A DNA stretch of 64,000 nucleotides from Cerrena zonata (GCA_038087015.1 JASBNA010000017.1:496001-560000); one strand, 5' to 3'; positions 11,590-23,319 are shown, counted from the first letter of the stretch. Numbers and translations are program-made. Notes: generated from the sequence alone by a model not told the origin.

Positions 11590-13703
11590 ATGGAAGATTC
11601 TCTATTAGGCTTGCAACCCCCCACATCACCACGCATACGACCCAGCGGCCCTCGAACCAGAAGACGCTTCAAGTCACCAACACCTCTCACTCTCAATGGA
11701 GGGAACACATCTCCTTCAGATGATACTCCGACAGCATATTCTGGTCGCAACTCGCCTGCAATGAGCAGCTCACGACCACACTCACCTGCACCACCTCTTA
11801 CCTCCATGCCTAGTATCTCACAGCTTTCCGAGCCCACTTTTAACCAATCAAGACCTTCTGTATTACTGGTCGAAAAGGTGTACAGGCTACTCCACCAGAT
11901 TTACAACCGTCTGTACTCACTCCCTCACGAGCAACAACGCCTGCAGTTAAATTGGTCACTAAGCCGCCCACTCTCGAACCACCGCCCTCATTAAATTTCG
12001 AATCTATTATTATACCATGGAAAGGCCTCACCTTGGAAGCAGCTCAGTGGACATTTAGCTCCCAAGAGCTGCAGGATATAGTCTCGCGAGCGATTCGAAA
12101 GTCTGCATCAGAGTCCTTTATTCGGCTATTGTCAGTGAAGACCCTTGATGAAGAGCTTGTAGAAGAGTTGGACCGATTGGACCACGTACGTGTTTCTCCA
12201 CTTTCCCTTCTTGACCAATGTTCTCGAAACTAAAATCTATTCCATGTAGCTAAAGGTCACCACTCAATCGAAGTATCGGTTCAACATGCACCGGCGTACC
12301 ATGTTGCTTCAATCGTTAGTAGCCTTGTCTGCAAGTGATTGCGATGGTCCCGCACTCGTGAATTTGACGACCCAGCTAGCTGATATCACTCGCTCGTGCG
12401 ACCGCCTGATGGAGGAAATGCTACGAATATCCGATCAGCGTTCCCAAGTCCAGCGAATACAAGACTTGCATGACGCTTCCGCTCTAGCCATGGCGCTCCG
12501 AAAACTAAATGGTAGTTACGCCAAACGCACCGGCGAGCTTCGGGAGGCGCGAAGTAAGCTCGAGTCCCTGCAAGCGGAGCTAGAAGAGGCATGGCGTGTG
12601 GCTGAGGATATGGCTCAAGAGATGGATGATCTCGAGAATTTCCAGACAGGGTTCAGCGAACCAGAGGAAGACGAGGACGACTCGGGGGTAGGAGGAGAGG
12701 TAGGGGATGATGAACAATATCCAGACAACGACGAAAGTGTTCGATTGGCAACAGTGATGAACATCACCGGGACTGCGGTCGCCACCAAGGCGACACTGAC
12801 GAACATTGCCGAGGAGGGCTGCCGAGGATCATCGAGTAGTAAACCTATCGAATGTGACCGTGCGAGTAGAGTATCTGCTGCAAGGAAAAGAAGCAGTCGT
12901 ACTTCGAAGGCTAGTTTGCGATTGCCCCGTTCGTCGGGGAAGTCAACTGAGCCGGATGCTGATCACTCGTCGATCTTCTCGAGACGGAGTGCTAGCAAGA
13001 GTCGGTCTAGAAGGAGAGCCGCGGAGACTTCTCCGACCCCGCAAGCAATTGTCCCTCCGATGCCAAACGCAAACTCAAACTCACACCTGGACCCCTCGAG
13101 GAAGGACGATTCGTTCCTTATTATGGCAGAGACTCGTCCAGGCTCACCCTCTTCCCCTACCCAGCCAGAGTCTGCCCCACCTATTCCTAACCTTTCCCGA
13201 ACGGTTTCTATAAACGAGGATGGTAAGTCTACTCCTATTCCTCGATCTTTGCAAATTCATTAAGGAACGTTAATTTTATAGGAGATTCTGATCACGATCC
13301 GGAGACTTCGTCGTCTAGGTCTAAGCGTCCAACTACGCTCAACTTCGAGATGCCTCCTATCACCATCTCCCCACCGGAAGATGAGATTGAACGCCAGAAA
13401 CAAGCAGAAGCCAAGCAACTCCCTGATCGCCGCGTTCATTCGATGCAACCACCACCGATTCGCACGCGTTCTATGGACGACGGCGAGGTGGGTATCAGTT
13501 CCACAGGCCAGAATTCGAAGGATTACAAGAAATTCGATGGATGGCCTTGGGGCGGTAAGAAAGCCAAGCGACATTCTATGCCTATGACAAGAGCGTCTAT
13601 GGACAGTGCGAGGAAGGATGTGCAAGACAGTAACGCTCGACCATTAAGCAAGTTACTGAGTCCTAGTGTTGATTTCAATAGGTCGGTCGAGTCTGTTCCA
13701 TAA
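11590..13703 (+). CDS. Uncharacterised coiled-coil protein with Ser/Pro-rich disordered flanks
   Basis: Family not recognised. Four or five exons. The N-terminus (MEDSLLGLQPPTSPRIRPSG) is Ser/Pro/Arg-rich. A spliced join from about 11815 to 11880 moves the frame into KPPTLEPPPSLNFESIIIPW. The conserved-looking core runs LTLEAAQWTFSSQELQDIVS to the helical FIRLLSVKTLDEELVEELDR, then a long coiled coil (about 12290-12660: LAMALRKLNGSYAKRTGELR, SKLESLQAELEEAWRVAEDM). After an acidic patch (PEEDEDDSG), the C-terminal half is basic and Ser-rich, with SRSRRRAAETS and many SP/TP sites typical of cyclin-dependent-kinase substrates. Introns at about 12186-12249 and 13222-13281 are GT-AG. The layout suggests a cytoskeletal or scaffold protein; this is inference only. 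The first intron is the least certain part of the model. Confidence 0.7.
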
Positions 13704-14428
13704 CTTTCGTGTCTCCTCCCTGTTGTTCCCTGTCCATTTTATTTCAAGATTTTTACGATAATCATTTCATTTTCATCCTTTTGGAATGAGCCAACCGCTT
13801 TACACCATCACTACTACTACCCCAGGAGTCACCATACCCCTCAATATACTTCACTATCCTTCATGTTGCCTTCTTCTATAGCTTTCAATCCAATTTGCTT
13901 TTCTTCCTTACTTGCTCTGTCAATATGGCACATTCCTTTACGCATTGTTCTTCCTTTCTTTCCCCCCCCCTTTTTTTTCGCTTCGTTATTGTAATCGTGC
14001 TCTGTGATATCCATAATGAACTCCAGTCTGTCAATCGTGTGTATTGTATGCATTCCTCTTATCCGTATTACTAGATGGACCTCCGGCTACTGTTCCCTTC
14101 ATCATTATCCCCTTTTGTCAAGTAATAAACGAATTGCAAACCCGACCGAGTGACGACTGGTACTTATGCGTGCAGCGCAATGACGTTCGCGGCGGTAAAG
14201 GTGAATTACTCAGTCAGCGAATATAGCATGCCGTACGTCGTATCGCCGTATAAACCCTTCGGTATCGGCAGGAGACTATTAATATGGTATCCGAAAATGT
14301 CCCAAGTAACATACAAAAGCGAACCGGAATAAATTAACGTTAACCCTACGGATGTTTCAATTTACTACGGCTTTGAACGGGTGTAAAAGAAGCGCGAGGT
14401 ACGCACAGCGTTGAACATATGGGCGTCC
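13704..14428. other. Intergenic between convergent genes
   Basis: Three-prime flanks of the coiled-coil gene (+) and BET1 (-). It is pyrimidine-rich, with a run of nine C followed by eight T at about 13962-13978. Small open frames occur on both strands without family resemblance. Confidence 0.45.
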
Positions 14429-14885
14429 CTAATGTTCTGGAGGTGCTGATGGCCACCAGAACCATAGGATCTTCAAGGTAATCCAGATACCCAGTATCGC
14501 GATGATGCAATAGCCCATGATCCTCCATTGCTTCACGCCTCCTTTCCCAATGCCAAAAGCATTCGCAGCTCGTCTTGATGACTCTTGAAGCGAGTTTCCG
14601 AACGATGAAAACGTGTCCCTCTATACACGTAGACTTAGTGGATAGTGTCGGTAAGAGAAGCACGTATACGCACCGTGCCATCAAGGGTGAGGTTCTGGTT
14701 CTCGACATCATCGTATATGTCTGTTGTAACCTATATGGCATGTTCAAGCACCCATTAGGAACAATGGCTAAAGCAGGTTCACTCACTCCTCGTAGTGTAC
14801 GTAGTTTAGAGTGCAAACTGTCTAGCCGATCGTCATTCTGCAGCTCATATGTATCTTCAACATGGCCCCTCGACGACGACGCCAT
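14429..14885 (-). CDS. BET1: BET1-like v-SNARE (ER-Golgi transport)
   Basis: Small tail-anchored SNARE that helps COPII vesicles fuse with the cis-Golgi. Three exons on the minus strand. Exon 1, from ATG 14885, gives ELQNDDRLDSLHSKLRTLRG, the start of the SNARE motif. Exon 2 (about 14682-14736) gives TTDIYDDVENQNLTLDGT. Exon 3 gives a helix (LQESSRRAANAFGIGKGGVK), then a single C-terminal membrane anchor (IMGYCIAILGIWITLKILWF) ending PPEH, stop at 14429-14431. Length (about 130 residues) and topology fit the BET1/Qc family. An in-frame ATG seven codons upstream (14906) is less likely, because MASSSRGHVED is the typical type of start. Confidence 0.9.
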
Positions 14886-15125
14886 AATGTATCCAGGAGC
14901 TGTCAATTAATTTGGTAGAAGGATGTCCAAGTGTTGAATGTAGCGACCAAAGAGGCATTGTGTCGAGCGCTAAGACTTAGGAACTACTAGGATCAAGAGG
15001 ATCTTATCTTATCTAAAGTAAATGTGCTTCTTAAAGAGGCAATGTCTCTCATGTGATAAAACAAATGTATTGAGCCACGACTTCTGATAGGGGTCCAGCA
15101 AGTTCGTACAAGAACATAAGGAACT

Positions 15126-16271
15126 TTAGCTAGCTGGAGGAAGTTGGTTACCATATTTAGGATTGTCATACGTAGGAGCTGCAACAGGCATAGACATAGG
15201 AACCCAACCGTAAGCCCAATAATATCCAGCGGGGTACATCTCTTTAGCAAGGTGGGCAGACGAAGGGCGCGAAGGAGCCGAAGTATCTTGAGTATCATAT
15301 GTTAAAGACGGAGGCGGATGAGGATAGGCGGGGACAGTCATTTGAGGACCATGTGCTGAAGAGCTTGCGAATGGTGTATGCGGTGGGAGTGCATAAGGCA
15401 GACTTGGAGGACTAGTAGCCAAAGGAGGAAACGGAAAGCCGATCGTTTCTCCCTCGGGAAGACCAGCCCGAGGGTCTTTCTTAAGTCGCCGTTCGATAAA
15501 TACCTCCTGTCTCCTCCGCTCTTCGCGTATAATTTTGTTCTGAGCACTGGTTTTAGCACGGTTCTCCTTCCTCTCCTTGATCGCTCGATCGTTCCCGGCA
15601 CGCCATGAAGCATCTGAATCGTCCAAGACTTTCAAAACCTCCGACATATATTCTTCGGCCCAGTCCCATCGGACGGCGGCCTTGATTTGAGCCACAGTAC
15701 GCAAGGAAGCCTTAGTCGCAAGTTTTCTGAGAGCGCAGTTCGGCAAGAGAGCTTGAGGACCAAAATTCGGGTTAGAATACTTGTCGCGCCAGTGGATATT
15801 ACGCCAGTTCTCGAGTGCTTTACGTGCCATCTTGAGACGGTCGCCTCGGCGGGTTTCCGGGTACTTGCGAATGCTGGGTGCTGGAGATTCCGCTGATTGC
15901 GAGACGTGAGGAGGTGAAATTGCCGGGGTTTCTGGACATTCTACGGGCTGATCAGCGATATTGATATCGGGATTAGGTGTGGGCGGCGAGGGATCGTTAT
16001 TTGGAGTAGGAGTAGAGGAAAGTAGACAAGTGGGTGTATGCGCCTCGATCGTGTTGAAGGTGGTGCTAACGTCGTTCAACAGAACCTCTGAAATATATAT
16101 CAAAGCCATTATTTCTGAACAATGTCAGGCTTCCCTACCTATCGCGCTGAAGGTGTCTTGCCTTCCTTTGGCGGGCTTGCCGTTCCCTCCCTCGACGCTG
16201 AGTACCCGAGAAGAGACACCCTGTGGCATAGACGAAGGATCCGGGTATAAAGGAATGACCAGCTTGACCAT
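15126..16271 (-). CDS. Uncharacterised basic helical protein; resembles tails of agaric RecQ-like helicases (tentative)
   Basis: Two exons: 16139-16271 encodes MVKLVIPLYPDPSSMPQGVS onward, joined through a 51-nt intron (16088-16138) to EVLLNDVSTTFNTIEAHTPT. A Pro/Thr-rich stretch leads into a conserved-looking helical block (about 15860-15600): RKALENWRNIHWRDKYSNPN, FGPQALLPNCALRKLATKAS and WDWAEEYMSEVLKVLDDSD. A very basic helix (KERKENRAKTSAQ, REERRRQEVFIERRLKK) follows and then a Pro/Tyr-rich tail. From memory, the LENWR...FGPxALL...WDWAEEY pattern resembles the segment that follows the helicase domain in RecQ-like proteins of agarics, here without any helicase. That link is tentative. It could be a lineage-specific DNA-associated protein. 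Confidence 0.65.
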
Positions 16272-17274
16272 GATATTATTTTCCGAGTTGCTAGATGAGA
16301 GTCGGTCGCAAGGGCGATACTAGCGAGCATGACAGCCCAACTGTTCTGATATTCTGATATATGCACACAACTTCGACGTAAGTCCATCATGCGTCCGGCT
16401 GCCGCCGTAAATTCAAATAATACTGGGGATGTATTTATTTGACTTGAACATTTTGTTTCCTACCTCCATCATCGACGCTGCAAGTTGTACTCGGAATATT
16501 CTCTACCGACGCTCATTGCTCGAATGGATTGTTCGCTTTTGCGGTGATATAAATTGTTCACCGGTCAATGTACTTACTCTAAGAGGGAGACTCGATTGCC
16601 ATCGCTAAGTAAGGGGCCGTTAATATTGAAAAAATGAAAGATTAGAGTCTTACTGTACCAGAGCTCCCCACGCGACTAGTCGCCGTCTTCATACAGGCAT
16701 TCCGAGGTATGCTAACACATGGTGTCCACTTGGGAGACTTTTCATTAGATTGTAGAGAACTCGGGCTCTTTCCAACTTGTGCGGCTCCTTCACACCAACA
16801 GAAAACCCGAACAAGCGGTAGCTCCTCGTGTCGGTAAACAACCACCCTATTTCTGCTTGGAAATCGACAACTTGCTGTCTTCCCGGGAACAGGATCGGTA
16901 AGTTGTTTTCCAGATCCACGATGTTTAATGGTTTATATTGGCATCGATTCGGAATGTGAACGGATTAATGTCGTTGGCGAGAGTGCCAATTAATAGTGGG
17001 TTTCCTGCGGCGAACACCCTGAAAAGATGTATTTTCAGAAAGAGGTGTCAAGTTCTGAGCAACAGGACGAACTCGACAAGTGTGCCATGGCAGTGCCCTG
17101 GGTCTTGCCATTGCTATTTCGGGACCAGACCCCAGAGACGCTGATCTAAGAATATCGCATCATACAGACACGTCGACGTGCTCTTGCACGTAACATTGCG
17201 CTCAACAACTTCGTCCGAACCATATTCCTCTTCTCCAGTCCGACGACACTCTAGTCGTCATCCAGCCAGTGGTC
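16272..17274. other. Intergenic upstream of STT3
   Basis: One-kilobase gap between divergent genes. A minus-strand frame at 16689-16919 gives a 76-residue peptide (MDLENNLPILFPGRQQVVDF onward) with a protein-like composition but no recognised family and no clear splice partners. It may be a gene relic. The rest shows no feature. Confidence 0.35.
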
Positions 17275-20265
17275 ATGACCACAAAGGCATACGCTCTGCC
17301 GTCTGACCTTTCTCCGGCTACCGTAACAAATACCACGTCCTTACTGCGCATTATTGCACTCGCATTCATTTCTGGTGCTGCTATTGCCTCTCGTCTCTTT
17401 GCTGTGATCAACTTTGAAAGTATCATTCATGAATTGTATGTGTCAAGATATCTTGTCTGTCTCTATGGAACACTGACTGTTTTCTCAAAGCGATCCGTGG
17501 TTTAACTAGTAGGTTTTCATGTAGACATGACTTACATACAGGCCATTGAACGCTTGTATCATTTCAGTCGTGCCACGAGAGTGCTAGTTGCAGATGGCTT
17601 CTACGTGAGTCAGCTCCTATCTTCTATTCTGGGCGAACTTGACCTTCTCTTTCCATAACCAGGAATTCTGGAATTGGTTCGACCCTACAGCATGGTATCC
17701 TCTGGGTCGTGTTGTCGGCGGTACAGTCTATCCAGGTCTTATGGCAACCAGCGGAGTAATCTACAAGATTCTTCATGCCCTAAATCTACCCGTCGACATT
17801 CGTAATATCTGTGTACTTCTCGCCCCTGGATTCAGTTCCTTGACGGCCTGGTCAACTTACATGTGAGACGGAGGTCTTAATTTTTCGACAAGCGGTAACT
17901 CACGATTGTCGTAGGTTCACGAAGGAGTTGAAGGATGAAAGTGCCGGTCTTCTTGCCGCTGCGTTTATCGGTATCGTCCCGGGTTACATCTCCCGTTCGG
18001 TGGCTGGCTCATATGACAATGAGGCCATTGCTATTTTCCTCCTAATGTTTACCTTCTTCAACTGGATCAAAGCGCTCAAGACCGGCAGCGCGTTCTTTGG
18101 GACTATCGCCGCTCTTTTCTATTTCTACATGGTTGCCGCCTGGGGTGAGTTCTAATTTGTAGGAACCCTAAAATCTGCTTACGCCCAAGACAGGTGGTTA
18201 CGCTTTCATTACAAACATGATTCCTCTGCATGCTCTGGCCCTCCTTCTAATGGGTCGGTATAGTAGTCGTCTCTATGTAGCATATTCTTCGTGGTATGCC
18301 GTTGGTACTCTCGCTAGTATGCAGGTCCCCTTTGTCGGATTCCAACCGGTTCGTACAAGTGAACATATGGCCGCACTGGGTAAGATTAATTTGTATTTCG
18401 CGTAATCATGACCGTATTGAATAAGCGGCTAGGTGTTTTTGGTCTTCTCCAAATCATCGCATTCGCAGAGCTCGTTCGATCCCATGTTTCTTCCAAACAG
18501 TTCCAGACTCTTCTATACGCCTCTGTTATTGGCTTGGGCTTTTTGGGTACCCTCGCTATCATCGGTCTGACGTACAAGGGATGGATCGCGCCTTGGACTG
18601 GACGGTTCTACTCCCTCTGGGACACAGGCTACGCGAAGAAGTGAGTTCACTTTAGAAGTTTCCCTCTCACCGGTTTTACATTTTTTCCCTCCCTAGATAC
18701 ATTCCTATCATTGCATCGGTTTCGGAGCACCAGCCAACTGCATGGCCCTCATTCTTCATGGATTTGCAATTCTTGATCTTCCTGTTCCCCGCAGGAGTAG
18801 TGATGTGCTTCCGCGAACTCCGTGATGAACATGTCTTCGTGATCATTTATGCCATTGTTGCCAGTTACTTCGCTGGTGTTATGGTCCGTCTTATGCTCAC
18901 ACTCACACCCGTGGTCTGTGTTGCTGCTGCGATTGCATTCTCTACCGTTCTGGATACGTACATCAACCCTGTAGAACCTGAAGCCCCGGCAGACGAGGCC
19001 GCCTCAAGTGAAGTAAACTCTGTTGCCTCGGATGTCACAAACCCTTCTACCCCTACTCCCGTATCAAAAAAATCGAAGAAAGCGGTAAAAGACTCTTCCG
19101 CTTCATCTACGACCGGACCATTTGGCGACCTCGTCGCTAGTGTCACATCTGGGAAGTCCGGCAAAAAAGGTGAAAGGTCGTTCGGAGTGTTTGGTCTGGA
19201 CACCCGTTTGGTTGTCATCTTCCACGCGATTGGCATGCTCATCTTCTTCGTCTGGCACTGCACTTGGGTTACTTCGAACGCTTACTCTTCTCCTTCTGTT
19301 GTTCTGGCATCTTCAAACCCCGATGGTAGTCAACACATTATCGACGACTTCCGTGAGGCCTACTACTGGCTCCGTCAGAACACCCCAGAGACTGCGGTTG
19401 TGATGAGCTGGTGGGATTATGGATACCAGATTGCGGGAATGGCGGACCGACCCACGCTGGTGGACAACAACACATGGAATAACAGTACGTCTTCCAGGCT
19501 TTTTACCGTATAAGCAATTGATTAACTTTTTTTCAAATCCATATAGCTCATATTGCAACTGTTGGTAAGGCCATGTCAAGCAGTGAAGAGGTTGCCTATC
19601 CGATCCTCCGAAAACATGACGTGGACTACGTGTTGGTAATTTTCGGAGGCCTGATTGGCTACTCGGGCGACGACATCAACAAATTTTTATGGATGGTCCG
19701 GATCGCTCAAGGCGTATGGCCAGACGAAATCCAGGAGCCCAATTATTTCACACGCAAGGGTGAATACAAGATTGACGATGAAGCGTCCCCCACAATGAAA
19801 AACAGCCTGATGTACAAAATGTCATATTACCGGTGAGTAACCGTATGCTGCGTCGCACCGTGTAATTTGAACGCTGATCTTCGTTCCGCGCAGTTACGCG
19901 GAGCTTTTCGGAGGTGGTCAAGCACTCGACCGAGTGCGTGGTCAGCAGGTTCCTAAGACTGGACCAACGCTCGATTACCTTGGTATGCCCTATACCCCTT
20001 GCCTTATGCGCATGTCTTAATTAACTAATGTCCGGGATCTACACGCAGATGAAGCATTCACCTCAGAGAACTGGATTGTGAGTTCTCCCGTCAAAGGCTA
20101 TATTGTCTATACTTGTATCCTAACTTGCGTTAATCATAGGTCCGCATCTACGAGGTCAAGAAGGAAGACTTATTGGGGCGAGATCTCAAAAGCGCCAACG
20201 CATTTGCACAGGGCAAGAAGAGGAAGCGCACGAAGCCTGCCTCACGAAGGAAAGCTCTCTTGTAG
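17275..20265 (+). CDS. STT3: Oligosaccharyltransferase catalytic subunit STT3
   Basis: Integral ER membrane enzyme that transfers the dolichol-linked glycan to Asn in N-x-S/T sequons. From ATG 17275 the N-terminal helix ([20 protein letters not shown]) is followed by the catalytic FDPWFNYRATRVL motif. Its core is carried on an 18-nt exon, 17491-17508. The many helices include [21 protein letters not shown] cytosolic Ser/Lys-rich loop at about 18980-19170 ([20 protein letters not shown]) is longer than usual. The WWDYG sequon-binding motif ([20 protein letters not shown]) and LVDNNTWNN sit at about 19400-19480. The DK-like motif region is [14 protein letters not shown]. About 13 exons join in frame. 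The C-terminus is basic ([17 protein letters not shown]). All catalytic motifs are intact. Confidence 0.96.
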
Positions 20266-20775
20266 ACATGTTTTCTATTCAGTTCCATATTCAATCGATG
20301 ATTCTCTTCGCCATTCCAAAAAGGATCGCCCCCATATTCTCTCAATGTGTTTCGTCCTCGTGTGCTAATGTCCATCCTTCCGCCATGCGACAATTTCTAT
20401 TGCCGTCATGATGGGAGAATCTATAGTCGGACCGCCCTTGTCCGCACTGCCGCTACGTGTCTTCTGAACGTCTCCTGAGTCAAGCATCTGACAGAGAGCC
20501 TTTGTGTATCGATCCCATATGATCGTGCACCATCTGCTTTCGCTGAGATGCGCCATTCTGGTCAGTTTCGCGGAAGCTTCGAATACCAATTGCGCCTTGT
20601 TGCCTACTCATTTAGGTCTTGTAAGAACCAGTAATTTCGTACATCGTCTGGGCGGCCCGCCCCTCGTCCCTCTTTATTTGCGAGGTTTCGCCTGAATTCG
20701 ATTCAATTATATCCGCCGTGGGTTTTAAAGAGGCGTGGATGCTGACAATGACCCAACAGCTCACCTTCGTCCAAG
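20266..20775. other. Intergenic: STT3 3' flank and pectinesterase promoter
   Basis: No coding signal recognised. This stretch should hold the promoter of the pectin methylesterase gene. Confidence 0.4.
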
Positions 20776-22329
20776 ATGTTGTGGCAGCTAATTTTACTGA
20801 ATTTTCTCCAGCTTCTGGTGCTACCAGCGTTCGCGTTGAGCAGTCCTCCTTCGGGCGCAATTACTATTGGCCAGGGCGGAAAGTATGCCACGATCTCGGC
20901 CGCAATGCAAGATAGCTCGAGTTCGGTAAGTGATCACCTAAAATTACGTGAGCGTGTGTACTTATTTGCGGTGTTAGGTGTATTTCATTTTCTCGGGGAC
21001 TTACAAGGAACAAGTCCTTATAACCAGGTCCAACATCAAGATCTATGGACAAACAAACACGCCCAGCTCATACAGCGGGAACAGTGCGTAGCGAATGAAT
21101 TGTAGGATTGCCATTTCAAGTTTCTTACCCTGGATCGGGCACATCGTAGCGGTGACGATCACGAATAACGTTCCTGCTTCGACCGCGGGTTCTAATGATG
21201 CAAGCGGAACTGTTCAAGTGCATGACACGAATGTAGCCCTCTACAATCTCAATATTGCAAATACCTTCGGGCAAGGGGTACGCGTGCTTTTTTTACTTCA
21301 GTGATCTGCCGATCGTTCTAAAGGAATTTCAGAGCCAGGCAATCGCTTTGAGTGTGCAAGATGGTCAATTCGGCGCCTACGGCTTGAAATTGACAGGTTA
21401 TCAGTATGGCCAATCCTTCTCAAGTACGCTTATGATTAACTTTTATGATCGGTAGAGACACGCTATTGGCCAATGAAGGACTGTGAGTGGACCCACACAA
21501 CTCCGGTGTCCTGACACGAATTGACTCCGTAAGAGTTTAGTCAATACTATAGCCAATGCTGGATCGAAGGCGCCACAGACTTCGTTCGTAGTGTTCACGA
21601 TTTCTATTACGCAAAATACAAATCACTAACCATCCGTACAGATTTTCGGAATGCGAGCCTCGTAGGTCGATGGTGTTCTGGAACCTTTTATGACCGTTGA
21701 CGGAATTTGGTACAGGATCTGGATCACGAAGTCCATTATCAATGTAAAGATGGTCATGTTGTGACCCCATTTCCCCTTTTTGCTCACCGTGTTCACAGAC
21801 CGTGCAATCGGGCGTTGGTTGGATTACGGCTTCTGGAAGGTCTAGCGATGATAACAACTGGTATGTAATCGATAATTCAAAAATACAGGGGACGGGGACC
21901 GCCTATCTGGGACGGCCTTGGCGTGATTATGCCAGAGTCGTGTTCCAGAACTGTAACCTTGGTAGTAATGTGTAAGTTTGTCAAACTCTACGATATACCT
22001 CCTCACTAACTTCGCTCTATAATAGTCCCGCCGCCGGTTGGTCAATTTGGAACGTCGGGTGAGTACTTCATTATTATTAATTACTCGTAGTCGAATACTC
22101 ACATGCGGTGACTCGCAGTGACGACCAGTGAGTTCTGCTTCCCATACCGACATTCTTCAGCTAAGCAGATTGTTTTACAAGGACCGATCACGTCACATAT
22201 GCTGAATTCAACAACACGGGACCAGGTGCCTTGGGCGCGCGAGCTAACTTCTCTTCCAAGCTGAGCTCTCCAGTCTCAAGGTCAACAGTTCTCAGTTCGA
22301 CGTCGTGGGTCGATCCGGCGTTCTTGTGA
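20776..22329 (+). CDS. Secreted pectin methylesterase (pectinesterase, CE8)
   Basis: De-esterifies homogalacturonan, opening pectin to lyases and polygalacturonases. The signal peptide is MLWQLILLNFLQLLVLPAFA. The beta-helix body follows: ITIGQGGKYATISAAMQDSS, VYFIFSGTYKEQVLITRSNI. The family motifs are present: GYQDTLLANEG, GATDFIFG with the catalytic Asp, WITASGR, and YLGRPW with the substrate-binding Arg. It ends TDHVTYAEFNNTGPGALGAR and SSTSWVDPAFL, stop 22329. The gene is cut into many small exons: 21456-21482 (27 nt), 21541-21583 (43 nt), 21642-21661 (20 nt), 21716-21743 (28 nt) and 22119-22127 (9 nt, Gly-Asp-Asp-Gln junction). All have GT/AG borders and together restore an uninterrupted CE8 protein. 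Typical of wood- or litter-decaying fungi. Confidence 0.93.
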
Positions 22330-22862
22330 AGAATTCTATAAGTTTAGTTCAAAATCGTCATAGCCCACGTTGCATGAAAAGGAAGCGACTGAAGGGAAAA
22401 GGGATGTCAGCAGACTTTCACGGAGTTGCGCTCTTTTCCGAATCTTGTGTCATGTTATAACATACAAATCTTTATCAATGTCGGAGATCTTATTGACTTT
22501 TGACTTAGTGTCATAAGTGGCACCACTGTCCGAGTTTGATGTTTCTTTCCCATCCGACGTTTAGTTCACACCTTCAGTGAGAATTATCACCTGCGCAGTG
22601 TACAAGAACCTTGTAAATATTGAACCAGTCAGTAGAAAACAAAGTCGTAAGGCCCCACGGTAACTATTACATGATCATCCGCCTCCTATCATCCATCATG
22701 GGTGAACCCCAGCCGTCACTGTGAATAACACCGCGTGTTTCGAGAATGAAGCAGTGAGAGAACTACTGGTGAGACCTCGACCATAACATTGGGCCTCTCT
22801 CACTTGAGATTACCCCACCCTCCGCCTCAAAAGCGACGACAACATGTTCATCAAGCATAGAG
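22330..22862. other. Intergenic between convergent genes
   Basis: Three-prime flanks of the pectinesterase gene and of the small minus-strand gene. No other feature seen. Confidence 0.4.
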
Positions 22863-23319
22863 CTATTGCTCCTGTTCTCCGTAAGTCGCTTGCTGTGCGC
22901 TCATGACGGCGAACTCTGCGTCAGATATGCGACGGAAATAGATGGTCTTCTCCTGCCAACCCTTGAGAAGAAGTTCGAGCCTCTGAAGGTTCGAGACGTC
23001 GCTGAGATTACGGAACGGGACCTCTTCGTAAGGCCATCCCTCGATAACGACTTTGTATTTCACGACTATATCTTTCCAGTAACTGGGCCACCGCATAGAA
23101 GCGTTTTGGTCACCAGTAATTTCACCTACGGCGTCTAATGAATAAAAATTAAGGCGAAGGTAAGTGGCGTAACTTACGAAGTGATTCCTTCATGATACGT
23201 CGAATTTCAGCGCGGGTTTCCGACATCCGTTCGCTATAGCTTTTCCTGGGCACAACACGAAACTTGGTTTGGAGTGCGGCAGCGGGGTTGGCGTTGGGGT
23301 CTTGCGAACTACGAGGCAT
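22863..23319 (-). CDS. Small uncharacterised protein of a type repeated in agaricomycete genomes
   Basis: Two exons, 23178-23319 and 22863-23134, around a very short 43-nt intron. The first exon encodes a basic start (MPRSSQDPNANPAAALQTKF) and an Arg-rich helix (SERMSETRAEIRRIMKESL). The second encodes GEITGDQNASMRWPSYWKDI, VVIEGWPYEEVPFRNLSDVS and a predicted helix (NLQRLELLLKGWQEKTIYFR), ending GEQEQ. The pattern 'ITGDxxAxMxWxxYxxxVVxxYxVxIEGWPxxxPFxNLS' is one I associate with many-copy, lineage-specific proteins of agaricomycetes, sometimes near mobile DNA. That is recollection, not a search. No known function. It lies beside the gene-poor stretch 23320-25925. Confidence 0.6.

Noticed and set aside
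11043..11723. 226-codon plus-strand open frame
   Set aside because: Composition and pattern are not protein-like, and it overlaps the start of the coiled-coil gene in another frame.
13960..13980. C9T8 homopolymer tract
   Set aside because: Ordinary pyrimidine-rich 3' flank between convergent genes, not a functional element I can support.
16642..16919. Minus-strand frames with a protein-like peptide of 76 residues
   Set aside because: No family, no supported exon partner; kept only as a note in the intergenic entry.
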